Of a stretch of DNA of 64,000 nucleotides, positions 19,321-28,164 are shown piece by piece; within the stretch, counting starts at the first letter, position 1, and each line of letters begins with the position of its first letter. The notes under the pieces are model-generated. The model had not been told where the DNA came from. It made no database searches and worked only from the letters and a program-made list of their open reading frames with translations. This DNA is from an uncultured Bacteroidales bacterium (GTDB taxonomy: Bacteria > Bacteroidota > Bacteroidia > Bacteroidales > WCHB1-69). Where the stretch lies: the NCBI GenBank assembly GCA_905235135.1, contig CAJOKR010000025.1, positions 1 through 64,000 of the forward strand. Direction: 5' to 3'. The translations under genes were made by a program, and so were the position numbers.

Positions 19321-19325
19321 GTTTT

Positions 19326-20786
19326 CTAATCCTCTAAAAGTTTGTTCATTCCCTCATACAATTGCACTTTGTTCTTTTCCCATTCTTCCAATAATTCTTC
19401 CAAAGTCTGTTTTGGCACATCATCTGTTACCTCCAATCGCGACACATACTGCGAAATGTTCAACGTGGCGTCGTTTTCCAGAATCTGCTCGTTTTTCACC
19501 ACTTTGGCGAAGCCGGGGATGTCCTTGTATTCTTTGTATGCCTTGAAAATCTTATCGATATGCTTCTCTTCGAGCATACTGATGGTTTTGTCGCGCCTTA
19601 CTTCGTCCACAGCGTTGATAAAGAGAATCTTGCCACGACGATCGGAGGACTTTTGCATACGGCAGATCAGTAAGCATGCCTCCATTGGCGAGTTGTAGAA
19701 CAGATTCGGTCCCAGTCCGATAACGCAATCCACGCAGTCGCTCTCAATCATCTTGCGTCGCATCTCGCGTTCGGCATCGCGGAACAGAATGCCGTGCGGC
19801 CAGAGCACAATGCAACGCCCTGTGTCGGGCTTCAGGCTCTTCATGATGTGCTGCTGGAAGGCATAGTCGGCGCAGCCTTGAGGCGGTGTGCCCCAGATAT
19901 TGCGGCCATACGGGTCGTTGGTAAAGGTGGCCTGGTCCCAGCTTTTGATGGAGTATGGCGGATTGGCTAACACAATGTCGAACTTCTGGAGTTCGTCGTA
20001 TTCCATAAATATCGGGTTGCTCAAAGTGTTGCCGCGCACAATGTTGAACTCCTCAAAACCGTGCAGCAACATGTTCATTCGGGCGATACCCGAGGTTATC
20101 AGGTTGATTTCCTGTCCGTAAAGGCGCAAGGTGCGGTATTCTTTGCCTTGTTCTTTGAGCATCATGGCACAGTTGAGCAGCAGACCGCCACTGCCGCAGG
20201 TGGGGTCATACACACTGTCGCCCTCATGCGGGTCGGCAATCAAAGTCATCAGCCGTACCACCGTGCGGTTGGTGTAAAACTCGGCAGCCGTGTGTCCGCT
20301 GTCGTCGGCAAATTTCTTGATGAGAAACTCGTAGGCATTGCCTAATTCGTCATTCGGCACATTCTTGATATTGAGATTCTTGCTTGAGAAGTGCTCGATG
20401 AGTTGGCACAGCATCGCATCCGAAAGACGTTCTTTGTTGGTCCATTCGGCATCACCGAAAATGCCCTGCAGTTGTTGCGCATTGACTTTCTGGATGGCGT
20501 TCAAGGCATTGCTGATGGCCTGTCCCACATTTACGGTTACCTGTCGCACTTGTTTCCAGTGAGCCTCAGCAGGCACTTTGAAACGGTGGTTTTCATCGAA
20601 AGCGGCATATTCGAGGTCGCCATCACTTTCGGCCATCGCGTCTTCATATTCTTCGTCATAAACATCACAAATGCGCTTGTAGAAAAGCAGGGGGAAGATG
20701 TATTGCTTGTAGTCGCCGGCATCAATGAAACCGCGAAGGTAGGTGGCAGCACCCCAGAGGTAGGATTCCAATTCTTTCTGTGTCAT
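19326..20786 (-). CDS. hsdM: Type I DNA methyltransferase M subunit (second of a tandem pair)
   Basis: N6-adenine methyltransferase subunit, 486 residues. The helical HsdM N domain (ESYLWGAATYLRGFIDAGDY) is followed by the methyltransferase core: AEFYTNRTVVRLM, motif I DPTCGSGGLLL, and motif IV ANPPY. The family's FYTPR signature reads FYTNR here. It is a diverged paralogue of the next gene upstream in transcription, with which it overlaps by four bases (ATGA). Both active sites look intact. Confidence 0.94.
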   Translation of the reverse strand: MTQKELESYLWGAATYLRGFIDAGDYKQYIFPLLFYKRICDVYDEEYEDAMAESDGDLEYAAFDENHRFKVPAEAHWKQVRQVTVNVGQAISNALNAIQKVNAQQLQGIFGDAEWTNKERLSDAMLCQLIEHFSSKNLNIKNVPNDELGNAYEFLIKKFADDSGHTAAEFYTNRTVVRLMTLIADPHEGDSVYDPTCGSGGLLLNCAMMLKEQGKEYRTLRLYGQEINLITSGIARMNMLLHGFEEFNIVRGNTLSNPIFMEYDELQKFDIVLANPPYSIKSWDQATFTNDPYGRNIWGTPPQGCADYAFQQHIMKSLKPDTGRCIVLWPHGILFRDAEREMRRKMIESDCVDCVIGLGPNLFYNSPMEACLLICRMQKSSDRRGKILFINAVDEVRRDKTISMLEEKHIDKIFKAYKEYKDIPGFAKVVKNEQILENDATLNISQYVSRLEVTDDVPKQTLEELLEEWEKNKVQLYEGMNKLLED

Positions 20787-22258
20787 TTCGCAAACTCATT
20801 TAGCAGGTGAATAAAATGCTCCTCGGCCTCTTGCGCTTCTTTGACGGCAGTCTTCAGCTGGGCTTTGACCTCTTCTAAGGTCGGCAGGTTGTCGGTCATC
20901 TCCTTTTCCACATAAAGCGGTATGTTCAAATTGTATCCGTTAGACTTAATCTCTTCAATGTCAGCCACTTTAACATGATTTTTTACATCCTTGAAGTCGG
21001 CGTACCATTGATAAATAGTCTCAATATGTTCTTGCTCCAAAGTGTTCTGTGCGCGTCCTTTTCTTACTTGGTCGGCAGCGTCAATAAACAGGAACTTGCC
21101 TTTTCGGGATTTCTCTTTCTGTGCGCGGAAAACCAGAATGCAGGCTGACAAAGTAGCGCCATAAAAGATATTTTCTCCCAAACCGATGACGGCTTCCAAC
21201 AGATCTTTTTCCAACAGCACGGATCGAATCTTGGCTTCAGCGTTTTTACGGAACAATGCCCCATGTGGCAGCACCACCGCCACGCGTCCGGTCTTTTCGT
21301 CCATCGATTTCACCATGTGCTGCACCCAGGCCATATCGCCATTGCCTTTGGGCGGTGTGCCTGCAATGTTACGACCGTAAATGTCATCAGCCCAGATGTC
21401 TGCACCCCAGTTGCTTAACGAGAAAGGTGGATTGGCAATGACAATGTTGAACTGTTGCAGATGGTCGTACTTGAAGAATTTGGGCTCGCGAAGTGTGTCG
21501 CCGCGTTCAATATGAAAATCCTCGATGCCGTGCAAGAACATGTTCATACGGGCAATGGTGGAGGTGGTCAGGTTCTTCTCCTGTCCGTATAGTTTAAGTG
21601 TGCGGAAGTCGCCGCCGTTTTGCTTCACCTGTTCGACACATTCTAACAACATTCCTGCAGTACCGCAAGCAGGGTCGTAGATGGTTTCGCCTTGTTGCGG
21701 ATTTACAATCAATCCCATCAGGTGCACCACCGAGCGTGGCGTGTAAAACTCTCCCGCTTTTTTGTTAGTTTGGTCAGCAAACATCTTGATGAGATACTCG
21801 TAAGCTCTGCCCAAAACATCGGGTTCCACATTGGAATTGGAAAGGTTGTATTGAGAGTAATGCTCAATCAAGCGGCATAGCAGTTCGTCAGAAAGCTTGT
21901 CCTTGTTGGTCCAAGCGGCATCACCGAAAATATTAGCCAAATATTGTGGATTGGCCTGTTCAATTTGCGAAAAAGCCCCTTTGATGGCACTGCCTACATT
22001 GGTTGTTACAGCCCGAACATCGTTCCAATGACAGCCTTTGGGGATGATAAATCGATGCATTTCTGCACCAGAAGCATATTCGTGATCGCCTTCGCTTTCC
22101 GATAATGCTTCGTTATACTCTTCGTCATACACATCGGAAATCCGCTTAAAGAAAAGCAATGGAAATATATACACTTTAAAATCAGCCGCATCTACAGGAC
22201 CTTTAAGAATCCATGCCGCTTTGGAAAGGTATTGTTCTAATTGCGATAGAGTCAGCAT
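20783..22258 (-). CDS. hsdM: Type I DNA methyltransferase M subunit (first of a tandem pair)
   Basis: 491 residues from ATG 22258 (MLTLSQLEQYLSKAAWILKG). HsdM N domain, then GEFYTPRSVVHLMG, motif I DPACGTAGMLLE, motif IV ANPPFSLSNWG, and a C-terminal helix for contact with HsdS. A longer frame to 22321 crosses the promoter and is rejected. First gene of the methylase transcript; the paralogue follows with a four-base overlap. Confidence 0.94.
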   Translation of the reverse strand: MLTLSQLEQYLSKAAWILKGPVDAADFKVYIFPLLFFKRISDVYDEEYNEALSESEGDHEYASGAEMHRFIIPKGCHWNDVRAVTTNVGSAIKGAFSQIEQANPQYLANIFGDAAWTNKDKLSDELLCRLIEHYSQYNLSNSNVEPDVLGRAYEYLIKMFADQTNKKAGEFYTPRSVVHLMGLIVNPQQGETIYDPACGTAGMLLECVEQVKQNGGDFRTLKLYGQEKNLTTSTIARMNMFLHGIEDFHIERGDTLREPKFFKYDHLQQFNIVIANPPFSLSNWGADIWADDIYGRNIAGTPPKGNGDMAWVQHMVKSMDEKTGRVAVVLPHGALFRKNAEAKIRSVLLEKDLLEAVIGLGENIFYGATLSACILVFRAQKEKSRKGKFLFIDAADQVRKGRAQNTLEQEHIETIYQWYADFKDVKNHVKVADIEEIKSNGYNLNIPLYVEKEMTDNLPTLEEVKAQLKTAVKEAQEAEEHFIHLLNEFAK

Positions 22259-22278
22259 AAGGACATTTTTCAATCGTG

Positions 22279-22286
22279 CAAAAATA
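22279..22286 (-). promoter_or_regulatory. -7 box for the hsdM pair
   Basis: Minus-strand TATTTTTG, 20 bases before the first hsdM ATG. Confidence 0.65.
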
Positions 22287-22402
22287 CAATATTTTCCAAC
22301 ACATAAACGATCCCGTTCCACATCTGCGGGACACAGATGGCCCCACAGACTCGTTCTGCTGAAAATTTTCGCACTACCCTCCTTTTTTCCCCAAGAAAAT
22401 TG

Positions 22403-22410
22403 TACTTTTG
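22403..22410 (+). promoter_or_regulatory. -7 box for alaS
   Basis: TACTTTTG, 19 bases before the ATG at 22430. It rules out a longer frame that opens at 22337. Confidence 0.65.
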
Positions 22411-22429
22411 CCGCTTAATTTTAACGAGT

Positions 22430-25039
22430 ATGACATCTAACGAAATACGCACTGCTTTTCTGGACTTCTTCAAGTCCAAAGACCACCATATCGTGCCTTC
22501 CGCGCCGATGGTGGTGAAGAATGATCCCACTTTGATGTTCACCAACGCCGGCATGAACCAGTTCAAGGATATTTTCCTTGGCAATGTCGCTCGCGAGTAC
22601 CCGCGTGTGGCCGATTCGCAGAAATGTCTGCGCGTTTCGGGCAAGCACAACGATTTGGAGGAGGTTGGTCGTGATACCTACCACCACACCATGTTCGAGA
22701 TGCTCGGCAACTGGTCGTTTGGCGACTATTTCAAGAAAGAGGCCATCGCCTACGCATGGGAGTTCCTTACCGAGGTGATGAAACTCGACAAGTCCCGCCT
22801 TTACGCTACGGTTTTCGCCGGCGATGAGAAGGACGGTACCGAGTTCGACCAGGAGGCTTACGACTTCTGGAAGGCTTACCTGCCGGAAGACCGCATCCTG
22901 AAGGGCAACCGGAAGGATAACTTCTGGGAGATGGGCGATACTGGTCCGTGCGGTCCCTGCTCGGAAATCCACATTGACCTGCGCGACGATGATGAACGCG
23001 CCAAGATTCCCGGTGCTGAGCTGGTAAACAAGGACAACCCGTTAGTCATCGAAATATGGAACCTCGTGTTTATGCAGTTCAACCGTGTGGCTTCCGGCGA
23101 GTTGCACCCGCTGGCTGCCAAGCATGTCGATACAGGCATGGGCTTCGAGCGTCTTTGTATGGCCGTGCAGAACAAGAAGTCCAACTACGACACGGACGTT
23201 TTCCAGCCGATTATCCAAAAGATTGCCCAGAAAGCAGGCGTCCGCTATGGCGAGAAACACGATGTGGATGTGGCTCTGCGCGTAGTTGCAGATCATTTGC
23301 GTGCTGTCACTTTCGCTATCGCTGACGGGCAGCTGCCTTCCAACACGGGTGCCGGTTACGTCATTCGTCGTATCCTGCGCCGTGCTATCCGCTACGGTTT
23401 CACCTTCCTCAACTTCAAGGAACCATTCATGAATACTCTGGTCGCTGACCTCGTAGCGCAGATGGGTCACCAGTTCCCGGAAATCAAGGCGCAGCAGCAG
23501 CTTATTGAGAATGTTATCCGCGAGGAAGAGAACTCCTTCCTCAAGACCCTCGATTCCGGCATCTTGAAGTTCGAGAACTACGTCAAAAAGATGGGCAGCA
23601 GCACCGTGATCGACGGTGACTTTGCCTTCGAGTTGTTCGACACTTACGGTTTCCCGATCGATCTGACTTGCCTGATGGCTTCCGAGAAGAACCTGACGGT
23701 CGATATGGCTGGATTTGCCGAAGGTTTGCGTCAGCAAAAAGAGCGTTCCCGTGCCGCCACGTCCATTTCCGCCGGCGACTGGGTGGAGCTTATCCCGCAG
23801 GAAAATCCCACCGAGTTTGTGGGTTATAAGGAACCCTCTTGCGCTTGCAAGATTGTGAAATACAGACAAGTGACCGCCAAGAACAAGACCTATTTCCAGA
23901 TTGTGCTTGACAAGACTCCGTTCTATGCGGAATCTGGTGGTCAGGTGGGAGATACTGGCGCGTTGACCAATGGCACGGAGACGGTGGACATCTATAATAC
24001 CACGAAGGAGAACAATCTGGTCATTCATCATGCCAACAAGATTCCGAACGATGTGGCGGCTGATTTCACCGCGCACATCGATGAGATGAAACGGCAGAAG
24101 ACAGCCAACAACCACTCGGCCACGCACCTGCTTGACCACGCGTTGCGTGCGGTCTTAGGCACGCACGTGGAACAAAAAGGTTCCATGGTGGCCTCCGATC
24201 GCCTGCGTTTCGACTTCTCGCACTTTGCCAAGGTGACGGATGAGGAACTGCGCAAAGCTGAACAGATGGTCAACGCCATGATCCGTCAGAACCTGCCGTT
24301 GCAGGAGTTTGTCGATGTGCCGATTGAGGAGGCTCGCGAGCGTGGTGCCATAGCCCTTTTCGGTGAAAAGTACGGCAAGACTGTCCGCGTGATCCAGTTC
24401 GGCGATGCGGTGGAACTTTGCGGTGGTACGCATACCTCTGCGACGGGCAACATCGGCCTCTTCAAGATCGTGTCCGAGGGTGCGGTGGCCGCCGGTGTAC
24501 GCCGTATTGAAGCGGTGACCGGCGAGGCTGCCGAGAACCTCGTTTACGAAGATCAGAATACCATCGCGCAGCTGAAAGCCATGCTGAATGCCTCCAACTT
24601 GATGCAGTCGGTGCAGAAGTTGCAGGACGACTGCCAGGTGTTGCGCAAGAAGATGGAGGACATCGACCGGCAGATGGCCATAGAGTTCGGCAAATCCTTG
24701 ATGGAGAATGCCGAAGAGGTCAACGGGGTGCTCTTCATGTCGAAGGTTACCGACTACTCCGCCGATATGCTGCGGCAGGTCGCCTTGCAGTTGCGTGAGG
24801 GCGACAACCACGTGGTGGTTTTGGGCAGCGTTCACGACGGCAAGCCGAATCTGGCAGTAGCAATCAGCACGAACCTGACCGACAGGGTTGATGCCCCGAC
24901 GTTGGTGCGTGCGGCTGGCAAGCTGATCCAGGGCGGTGGCGGCGGTCATCCGACGCTCGCCATGGCCGGCGGCAAGAATCCCGATGGGGTTGCCAATGCG
25001 GTCGCGGAGGCGCTGATACTGGCGAAAGAGAAATTGTAA
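22430..25039 (+). CDS. alaS: Alanine--tRNA ligase
   Basis: Charges tRNA-Ala and edits Ser/Gly mischarging; 869 residues. The class II catalytic domain opens with MTSNEIRTAFLDFFKSKDHH and has the motif 2 region RVSGKHNDLEEVG. The editing domain carries the metal-binding HSATH and CGGTHTSATG. The C-terminal C-Ala domain ends with the GGGGHPTLAMAGG motif. The start is set by the promoter and by alignment with the family N terminus. A strong terminator follows immediately. Confidence 0.97.
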   Translation: MTSNEIRTAFLDFFKSKDHHIVPSAPMVVKNDPTLMFTNAGMNQFKDIFLGNVAREYPRVADSQKCLRVSGKHNDLEEVGRDTYHHTMFEMLGNWSFGDYFKKEAIAYAWEFLTEVMKLDKSRLYATVFAGDEKDGTEFDQEAYDFWKAYLPEDRILKGNRKDNFWEMGDTGPCGPCSEIHIDLRDDDERAKIPGAELVNKDNPLVIEIWNLVFMQFNRVASGELHPLAAKHVDTGMGFERLCMAVQNKKSNYDTDVFQPIIQKIAQKAGVRYGEKHDVDVALRVVADHLRAVTFAIADGQLPSNTGAGYVIRRILRRAIRYGFTFLNFKEPFMNTLVADLVAQMGHQFPEIKAQQQLIENVIREEENSFLKTLDSGILKFENYVKKMGSSTVIDGDFAFELFDTYGFPIDLTCLMASEKNLTVDMAGFAEGLRQQKERSRAATSISAGDWVELIPQENPTEFVGYKEPSCACKIVKYRQVTAKNKTYFQIVLDKTPFYAESGGQVGDTGALTNGTETVDIYNTTKENNLVIHHANKIPNDVAADFTAHIDEMKRQKTANNHSATHLLDHALRAVLGTHVEQKGSMVASDRLRFDFSHFAKVTDEELRKAEQMVNAMIRQNLPLQEFVDVPIEEARERGAIALFGEKYGKTVRVIQFGDAVELCGGTHTSATGNIGLFKIVSEGAVAAGVRRIEAVTGEAAENLVYEDQNTIAQLKAMLNASNLMQSVQKLQDDCQVLRKKMEDIDRQMAIEFGKSLMENAEEVNGVLFMSKVTDYSADMLRQVALQLREGDNHVVVLGSVHDGKPNLAVAISTNLTDRVDAPTLVRAAGKLIQGGGGGHPTLAMAGGKNPDGVANAVAEALILAKEKL

Positions 25040-25040
25040 A

Positions 25041-25070
25041 AAACGGCGGTCCTTGACCGCCGTTTTTTTT
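25041..25070 (+). terminator. Rho-independent terminator after alaS
   Basis: Stem AAACGGCGGTC / GACCGCCGTTT with a 3-base loop and a run of T. It also faces the 3' end of ssb on the other strand. Confidence 0.9.
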
Positions 25071-25077
25071 CGTCTCA

Positions 25078-25536
25078 TCAGAATGGCATGTCATCCGAGA
25101 AGCTCTCGTCCGGCACGCTGGGTTCCGGTGGGGTAGGTTGCGGTGGCGGCGGTGCCATTACAACTGTCTGGTTGGGTACCTGCGTCACGGTCGGACCGTA
25201 GCTCTCCTTTGGCGACAAGAAGAGGAACGTGTTGGCCTCTACCTCTGTGAAGTAGTGCCTCACGCCGTTTGCGTCGTCCCAGTTGCGGGTGCGCAAACGG
25301 CCCTCCACATAGATCTGCCGGCCTTTCCGGAGATACTTCTCCGCCAGCTCTGCCAAGTTGCGCCACATCACAATGTTGTGCCACTCGGTCGTTTCAATGC
25401 GGTTGCCGTCCTTGTCCTTACGGATTTCGGTCGTTGCCAACGAGAAGGTAGCCTTCTTGATGCCGCTTTCAAATGTTCTGATTTCCGGGTCTTTTCCTAA
25501 ATGACCCACGAGGATTACTTTGTTAATTCCTGACAT
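25078..25536 (-). CDS. ssb: Single-stranded DNA-binding protein
   Basis: The 152-residue protein (MSGINKVILVGHLGKDPEI) has one OB fold, a Pro-rich linker (about 115-140), and the acidic C-terminal tip DDMPF that recruits replication and repair enzymes. The start is the ATG at 25536; a frame extending to 25557 has a weaker start. Convergent with alaS. Confidence 0.96.
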   Translation of the reverse strand: MSGINKVILVGHLGKDPEIRTFESGIKKATFSLATTEIRKDKDGNRIETTEWHNIVMWRNLAELAEKYLRKGRQIYVEGRLRTRNWDDANGVRHYFTEVEANTFLFLSPKESYGPTVTQVPNQTVVMAPPPPQPTPPEPSVPDESFSDDMPF

Positions 25537-25559
25537 AATATTAAGTTTTAAGTTCACGG

Positions 25560-25567
25560 CAAAAATA
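25560..25567 (-). promoter_or_regulatory. -7 box for ssb
   Basis: Minus-strand TATTTTTG, 23 bases before the ATG. Confidence 0.65.
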
Positions 25568-25668
25568 CAACCAAAAAAAGCGTTTTAAACACCTTTTTCT
25601 AAAAAGTTATCAAGTGTTAATTGTTGATAAGTTATTATTGTATTAATTGTCAATTGATTGACATTTAA

Positions 25669-25695
25669 TAGAGACGCGAAATTTTGCGTCTCTAC
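25669..25695. repeat. 28-base palindrome family, slightly imperfect
   Basis: Arms TAGAGACGC and GCGTCTCTA around GAAATTTT. It lies seven bases past the gldB stop. Confidence 0.8.
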
Positions 25696-25702
25696 TCCTG
25701 AC

Positions 25703-26743
25703 TTACGCTGGCTTATACCCCGACTCCTTCAAGAACTTCTGGCTGTCAGTCATCTTCATGAGATCCTTCAGCGTGGTGCCGGGATGGTTCTTCATGTAGC
25801 TTTGCACAATCTGGAAACCGATGAACACGCCTATGCGGCCGGGGGAATCGTTGCCGAAATCGCGGGTGAAGGGTGCCTCATCCATCATCCTCCGCACCAC
25901 ATCGTCGCTGTTGTCATATACCAGATTCTTCTCAATCATCCGGTGCCAAATCGCTGACTCGTGCGACAACGCCCATTTGTACTGCTCCTTGCTGTAACCT
26001 AAGATATCCTGCGGATCGGTGGACGGGAACATCGTCTGCGTGAACAGCATCTTCTTCCCTGCATCCACCATGTTGTCTAACAACGTGACCAGCGTCTTTT
26101 CGGGCAGATGCTTGTAAACCAGCGCTTTGGAGAAACAGTCGGTGGCCATGTACTTCTTGTCGCAGCGGGCGGCGATGTATTTAGGCATTCCGGCCTGCCC
26201 GTAGAATTTGCAGTCTTTGCCGAGGTACATGTCGAGACAGATGAAGATGGTGTTCTTATAACCGAAAACCTGCGGCATTTGGAAGTCGATGCCGGTTACC
26301 AACGTGCAGAAATCGGGAATCGTCTCATCGGGGAAATGCGTCAGGTAGAGCGTCAGTGCGGGGGTGATTTCCTTCTTGAAGTCCGACATAACACCGTATT
26401 GTGTCTCAGATTCCTTGTAAATCTCCTGGATGACAGGATCGTTGATAAAATCTCTGATGAACTGCAGCATCTCTGGGTTGTTCCACGCGCCCTTGGCGAT
26501 GATGTTGTCGGGATATTTGCCGTACATCTTTGCAAATTCCGCCGCCATATTGGCTTGGTCGATGTTAAACAGGTCCTGCTCGTAGCGCAGCAGGTTGATT
26601 TCAACACTCTCGGCGGTCTTCAACTGCTCCTCGGTCAGCGCAGGCTTGGCCACATCCACCGGTTTCTTCTTCTTCCAACATCCGGTTGTCACTATGCAGA
26701 GTATCAGTAAGATACAGAAGATTTTGACGATGTTATTTCTCAT
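25703..26743 (-). CDS. gldB: GldB-like gliding-motility/T9SS-associated lipoprotein
   Basis: The 346-residue protein has a lipoprotein signal peptide (CILLILCIVTTGC, lipobox Cys at about residue 22). Its body matches the GldB family: FPDETIPDFCTLVTGIDFQMP, then LDMYLGKDCKFY, KYIAARCDKKYMATDCF and LFTQTMFPSTDPQDILGYS. GldB is needed for gliding and stability of the machinery in Flavobacterium; in Bacteroidales it occurs with T9SS. The start at 26743 is chosen because a longer frame runs into the promoter. Confidence 0.88.
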   Translation of the reverse strand: MRNNIVKIFCILLILCIVTTGCWKKKKPVDVAKPALTEEQLKTAESVEINLLRYEQDLFNIDQANMAAEFAKMYGKYPDNIIAKGAWNNPEMLQFIRDFINDPVIQEIYKESETQYGVMSDFKKEITPALTLYLTHFPDETIPDFCTLVTGIDFQMPQVFGYKNTIFICLDMYLGKDCKFYGQAGMPKYIAARCDKKYMATDCFSKALVYKHLPEKTLVTLLDNMVDAGKKMLFTQTMFPSTDPQDILGYSKEQYKWALSHESAIWHRMIEKNLVYDNSDDVVRRMMDEAPFTRDFGNDSPGRIGVFIGFQIVQSYMKNHPGTTLKDLMKMTDSQKFLKESGYKPA

Positions 26744-26767
26744 AATGTCCTTTCTTTTTTGGAATGG

Positions 26768-26775
26768 CAAAAGTA
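26768..26775 (-). promoter_or_regulatory. -7 box for gldB
   Basis: Minus-strand TACTTTTG, 25 bases before the ATG at 26743. Confidence 0.6.
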
Positions 26776-26784
26776 CAATTTTTA

Positions 26785-26863
26785 TGGTTTAAGGTTTAAT
26801 GTTTAAGGTTTATGGAAACTGTTCTTTTTTCTATTGCCTATTGCCTTATGCCTATTGCCTAAA
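26785..26863. repeat. Heptamer arrays GGTTTAA and TTGCCTA
   Basis: Four imperfect GGTTTAA units, then about five units of TTGCCTA/TGCCTTA, fill the gap between the divergent gldB and oxidoreductase promoters. Confidence 0.75.
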
Positions 26864-26868
26864 AAATG

Positions 26869-26876
26869 TATCTTTG
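26869..26876 (+). promoter_or_regulatory. -7 box for saccharopine-dehydrogenase-like gene
   Basis: TATCTTTG, 44 bases before ATG 26921. Confidence 0.6.
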
Positions 26877-26920
26877 CAGTCTGAATCCGAACGAATGTTT
26901 CATTAATAAATATATTGAAT

Positions 26921-28126
26921 ATGGCAAGAGTACTCATCATCGGAGCGGGCGGCGTTGGTTCCGTCGTGGCTCACAAATGTGCTTCCGTACCGGAAGTTTT
27001 CACCGAAATCATGCTGGCCTCGCGCACAAAGGCGAAATGCGACGCCATCGCTGCACATATTGGCGACAACCGCATCCAGACCGCCCAGGTGGATGCCGAC
27101 AATGTGGAGGAGACCATCCGTCTGCTTGAAAGCTACAAACCGGACCTGCTGATTAATGTGGCCCTGCCGTATCAGGATTTGCCGCTGATGGACGCCTGTC
27201 TGGCTACCAAGACCAACTACATGGACACGGCCAACTACGAGCCCCGCGACAAAGCGAAATTCGAGTACAGCTGGCAATGGGCTTACCACGATCGTTTCAA
27301 AGAGGCCGGCATCATGGCCCTTCTCGGTTGCGGTTTCGACCCCGGTGTAACCAGTATCTACACTGCATACGCTGCCAAGCACTATTTCGACGAAATGCAC
27401 TATCTCGACATCGTGGATTGCAATGCCGGCGACCACGGTAAGGCTTTCGCCACCAACTTTAACCCCGAAATCAACATCCGTGAGATCACCCAACGCGGCA
27501 AGTACTGGGAGAACGGCCAGTGGGTGGAAATCGACCCGATGTCAATTCACCGTCCGGTGGAATATCCCAATATCGGCGACCGTGAATCGTATTTGCTTTA
27601 CCACGAGGAACTTGAGTCTCTCGTGAAGAGTTATCCGACCATCAAGCGTGCCCGTTTCTGGATGACCTTCGGGCAAAAGTACCTCACCGTGCTGAACGTG
27701 CTGCAGGAAATCGGCATGACCAGCATCAAGCCCATCAACTACAAGGGTATGGACATTGTGCCGTTGCAGTTCCTGAAGGCGGTGCTGCCGGAACCCTCCT
27801 CCCTGGGCGAAGGCTATCACGGTCAGACCTCCATCGGTTGCCAGATCAAGGGCATCAAGGACGGCAAGGAGCGTACCTATTACGTGTGGAACAACTGCGA
27901 CCACGCCGAATGTTTCAAGGAAGTGGGTGCACAGGCTGTATCCTATACCACGGGCGTTCCCGCGATGCTTTGCGCCAAGATGATCCTCACCGGCAAATGG
28001 CAGGGTAAGGGTGTCTTCAACGTCGAACAGTTCGATCCCGATCCGTTCATGAACGAGATTGGCGGCTACGGCCTGCCCTGGAATGAGCAGATTGACCAGC
28101 CGCTACCGGTCTATAAGCACGAGTAA
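26921..28126 (+). CDS. Saccharopine dehydrogenase family protein, carboxynorspermidine dehydrogenase-like
   Basis: The 401-residue NAD(P)-dependent oxidoreductase has the Rossmann start MARVLIIGAGGVGSVVAHKC, then LLINVALPYQDLPLMDAC, YMDTANYEPRD and GCGFDPGVTS. This subgroup (Lys9-like, with long C-terminal GCQIKGIKDG and AVSYTTGVPAMLCA segments) contains carboxynorspermidine/carboxyspermidine dehydrogenase, which builds spermidine from aspartate semialdehyde and a diamine. The partner decarboxylase (NspC) is not in the window, so the assignment rests on overall sequence only; saccharopine reductase is the alternative. Confidence 0.82.
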   Translation: MARVLIIGAGGVGSVVAHKCASVPEVFTEIMLASRTKAKCDAIAAHIGDNRIQTAQVDADNVEETIRLLESYKPDLLINVALPYQDLPLMDACLATKTNYMDTANYEPRDKAKFEYSWQWAYHDRFKEAGIMALLGCGFDPGVTSIYTAYAAKHYFDEMHYLDIVDCNAGDHGKAFATNFNPEINIREITQRGKYWENGQWVEIDPMSIHRPVEYPNIGDRESYLLYHEELESLVKSYPTIKRARFWMTFGQKYLTVLNVLQEIGMTSIKPINYKGMDIVPLQFLKAVLPEPSSLGEGYHGQTSIGCQIKGIKDGKERTYYVWNNCDHAECFKEVGAQAVSYTTGVPAMLCAKMILTGKWQGKGVFNVEQFDPDPFMNEIGGYGLPWNEQIDQPLPVYKHE

Positions 28127-28134
28127 AAACAACA

Positions 28135-28163
28135 AAAAAGAGCCGCGCACTGCGGCTCTTTTT
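28135..28163. terminator. Bidirectional terminator
   Basis: Stem AAAAAGAGCCGC / GCGGCTCTTTTT with a 5-base loop. It serves the + strand oxidoreductase gene and overlaps the 3' end of the convergent propeller gene. Confidence 0.88.
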
Positions 28164-28164
28164 G

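Noticed and set aside
10089..22286. Prophage or integrative element spanning the defence island
   Set aside because: No integrase, tRNA-adjacent duplication, phage structural or conjugation gene is visible. Its borders are ordinary housekeeping or envelope genes.
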